DNA from: Pseudooceanicola atlanticus | GTDB lineage: Bacteria > Pseudomonadota > Alphaproteobacteria > Rhodobacterales > Rhodobacteraceae | Reading direction: 5' to 3' | Length of the DNA stretch: 64,000 bases | NCBI RefSeq assembly: GCF_000768315.1 | Contig: NZ_AQQX01000001.1 | Span: forward strand, 779,297 to 843,296 | Part shown: positions 62,898-64,000 of the stretch, in pieces | Layout: the number at the start of each line of letters is the position of its first letter | Position numbering within the stretch: position 1 is the first letter of the stretch | Position numbers and translations under genes: made by a program | Notes under the pieces: model-generated | What the model saw: the letters and a program-made list of their open reading frames with translations, nothing else | What the model was told of the DNA's origin: nothing | Database searches by the model: none

Positions 62898-63185
62898 ATG
62901 CTCCAAGGTGCGGTTGCTGCCGTTGATGCAGGTGAAGTTCCGCCTCGCCCCAAGCCGACTCCAATAGGGAGTAGCTGGCTTGAATGGGCGACGTATTGTA
63001 CCTGGCACAGGTCGTTTTATTTCTGTGAATCTGGGGGGCGGGTGCGTCTGACTATGATTGGTTCAAGCGAGCCTGGGTCTTCGCCGATCGTCTCTACGGT
63101 CATGCGTTCGGATTTCGATATTGGTGATGCACGGTTACTCCGCGACCGCTTGGATGAAGCCATCCAAGCCGCCGAGTCCAGCTAG
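62898..63185 (+). CDS. Small cargo protein
   Basis: The 95-residue protein follows GGGAGGAATGT. It has an aromatic, cysteine-containing middle ('WLEWATYCTWHRSFYFCESG') and an acidic helical end ('GDARLLRDRLDEAIQAAESS'). Single globular domain, unknown function. Confidence 0.5.
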   Translation: MLQGAVAAVDAGEVPPRPKPTPIGSSWLEWATYCTWHRSFYFCESGGRVRLTMIGSSEPGSSPIVSTVMRSDFDIGDARLLRDRLDEAIQAAESS

Positions 63186-63193
63186 GAGCATGC

Positions 63194-63382
63194 ATGGCGC
63201 TGAGTGATGAGGCGTGGGGATGCGGCAATCGCCTGGCTGGCCTCGCTAAGGAGGAACACGGCAGATGGATGGGGCGTGGTGTTGATGATCCCGCCGGGCG
63301 TGAGCGGATTGACATAATGCGAGAGGCGGCGCGACTTCTGAAGTCATGCGCAATGGAATTGCGTGAATCTGAACCCAGGTAG
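63194..63382 (+). CDS. Small helical cargo protein
   Basis: The 62-residue protein with AGGAG upstream ('MALSDEAWGCGNRLAGLAKE', 'REAARLLKSCAMELRESEPR') is probably co-transcribed with the two preceding genes. Function is unknown. Confidence 0.5.
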   Translation: MALSDEAWGCGNRLAGLAKEEHGRWMGRGVDDPAGRERIDIMREAARLLKSCAMELRESEPR

Positions 63383-63448
63383 GGGTAGGGGGCGTGATGA
63401 TATGGCTATTTGGCGTCGAGCTAGCGGGCGATGGTTTTTTTTGAGTAA

Positions 63449-63829
63449 TCAAACAGGATTCGAGGCGATCATGAAGTCTCCGCTTGCGGCTTGTTGGCAG
63501 GCGATCTGTGCTGCGACATCGGTCTTGAAAGCTAGGACACTCGAACCGCGGACCCTTGCGTAAAGAGGCACATACCCGACATACCCTCCGAACCCGTTCT
63601 TGGAGTTGACTTCAGCGCAGAGAACTCGATCGGAATTGCTCAAGGAAAACGCCTGCCACCCTCTAAACCTCGTGCTTTCGGGGTCGCGCATCTGGTCCTT
63701 TATTTTTGCCTCGACCGCCAATCTTTCGGAATTCAGAATCGGTGTCGGTTTGGTTGTGACTGGCGTGTCGTTCACGCAGCCGGACAGAGACATGATGAGA
63801 GTGGCGGCCAGTGCGATCTGCAATTTCAT
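63449..63829 (-). CDS. Small lipoprotein
   Basis: The 126-residue protein has a lipoprotein signal 'ALAATLIMSLSGC' with the lipobox LSGC (Cys18) and a globular domain containing 'MRDPESTRFRGWQAFSLSNS' and 'EVNSKNGFGGYVGYVPLY', a family of small secreted proteins seen in prophages and plasmids. It probably resides at the outer membrane. Expression in lysogens could alter surface properties. It may lie at the prophage end or in flanking host DNA. Confidence 0.65.
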   Translation of the reverse strand: MKLQIALAATLIMSLSGCVNDTPVTTKPTPILNSERLAVEAKIKDQMRDPESTRFRGWQAFSLSNSDRVLCAEVNSKNGFGGYVGYVPLYARVRGSSVLAFKTDVAAQIACQQAASGDFMIASNPV

Positions 63830-63931
63830 TTTGGACCCTTAGTGCGAAATAGCTTTGGGACGTTCGCACTGCAGTGCAAGCATTGCAAGAGACACCTGGT
63901 CGCGTGCCACGCGGGCGGGTTAGAGCGGGGA

Positions 63932-63968
63932 CGGGGACATCAAGAGCCCTGTCCCCGCGATTTCTTTT
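63932..63968 (+). terminator. Terminator-like hairpin near the right edge
   Basis: CGGGGAC...GTCCCCG (7-bp stem, 12-base loop) is followed by a T-rich tail (GATTTCTTTTG). The stretch 63830-64000 contains no other recognisable feature; the window ends in a run of nine C. Confidence 0.5.
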
Positions 63969-64000
63969 GTCAGGGCTGGGCTTCCTTACCGCCCCCCCCC

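Larger units (their letters stand above)
15862..64000. mobile_element. Tailed temperate prophage; right boundary not seen
   Basis: The element contains integrase, xis-like protein, repressor with operators, recombination and replication genes, terminase, portal, capsid, tail with programmed-frameshift chaperones, tape measure, tail tip, tailspike and lysis genes. It therefore looks complete and intact, without visible frameshifts or insertion sequences. Tail gene content indicates a long non-contractile tail. Genes between 59.2 and 63.8 kb look like cargo. No copy of the tRNA-Ser 3' half marks a right end, so the prophage probably reaches or passes the window edge. Confidence 0.85.

Overview
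The window looks like a chromosome segment of a GC-rich alphaproteobacterium of the Rhodobacterales (Roseobacter/Rhodobacter) type. This rests on codon use, the TRAP-heavy transport genes, a bphO-bphP phytochrome pair and the phage gene families; no rRNA or marker gene is present to fix the genus. About the first 15.8 kb is host chromosome. The remaining 48 kb is an integrated tailed temperate phage whose right end is not visible.

Host part. Positions 1-9435 hold a minus-strand catabolic and transport block. In transcription order it is a complete TRAP transporter (dctP, dctQ, dctM), a LysR regulator, hydantoinase/5-oxoprolinase-type subunits A and B, and a second TRAP pair (dctQ and the N-terminus of dctM, cut by the window edge). 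A perfect ACCGGCCGGT palindrome lies in the probable dctP promoter. Next come a small H-type lectin gene, four 11-bp tandem repeats, the GTPase gene ychF, a sulfotransferase-like gene, and a heme oxygenase gene overlapping a bacteriophytochrome kinase gene (PAS-GAF-PHY-HWE kinase-receiver).

Prophage. A tyrosine integrase gene abuts the 5' half of tRNA-Ser(GCU), which is broken in the anticodon arm and not restored on this side. Leftward early genes (15.9-22.4 kb) encode a xis-like HTH protein, a cytosine-methyltransferase-like protein, HNH nuclease, zinc-ribbon protein, NinB-like protein and a Rad52/ERF-like annealing protein with an SSB-type acidic tail. The immunity region (22.4-24.5 kb) has an S24-type repressor in a three-gene operon with an unknown membrane protein. 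Copies of a GGACAATTGGCC-type operator lie between -35 and -10 of both divergent early promoters. Rightward early genes (24.5-32.3 kb) include a four-HTH/Gp88 protein, a ParB-like protein, a helicase and a TOPRIM primase.

The late genes (32.5-58.9 kb) run terminase, portal, protease/scaffold, capsid, connectors, tail tube, G/GT chaperones with a canonical -1 slippery site, tape measure, tail tip, a chimeric tailspike, and lysis genes. A long non-contractile (siphovirus-like) tail is most likely. A regulatory and secreted-protein island (40.65-42.98 kb) interrupts the head-tail connector genes. The right part holds a phage-borne RTX protein, a leftward operon of small unknown genes with an internal duplication, a short rightward module, and a lipoprotein. 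No attR was found before position 64000.

The best candidates for undescribed biology are the repressor-linked operon with an unknown membrane protein (22726-24450), the four-HTH/Gp88 fusion (25474-27177), the unrestored tRNA-Ser attachment site, the divergent ribbon-helix-helix/antirepressor island, and the enzyme-free RTX protein.
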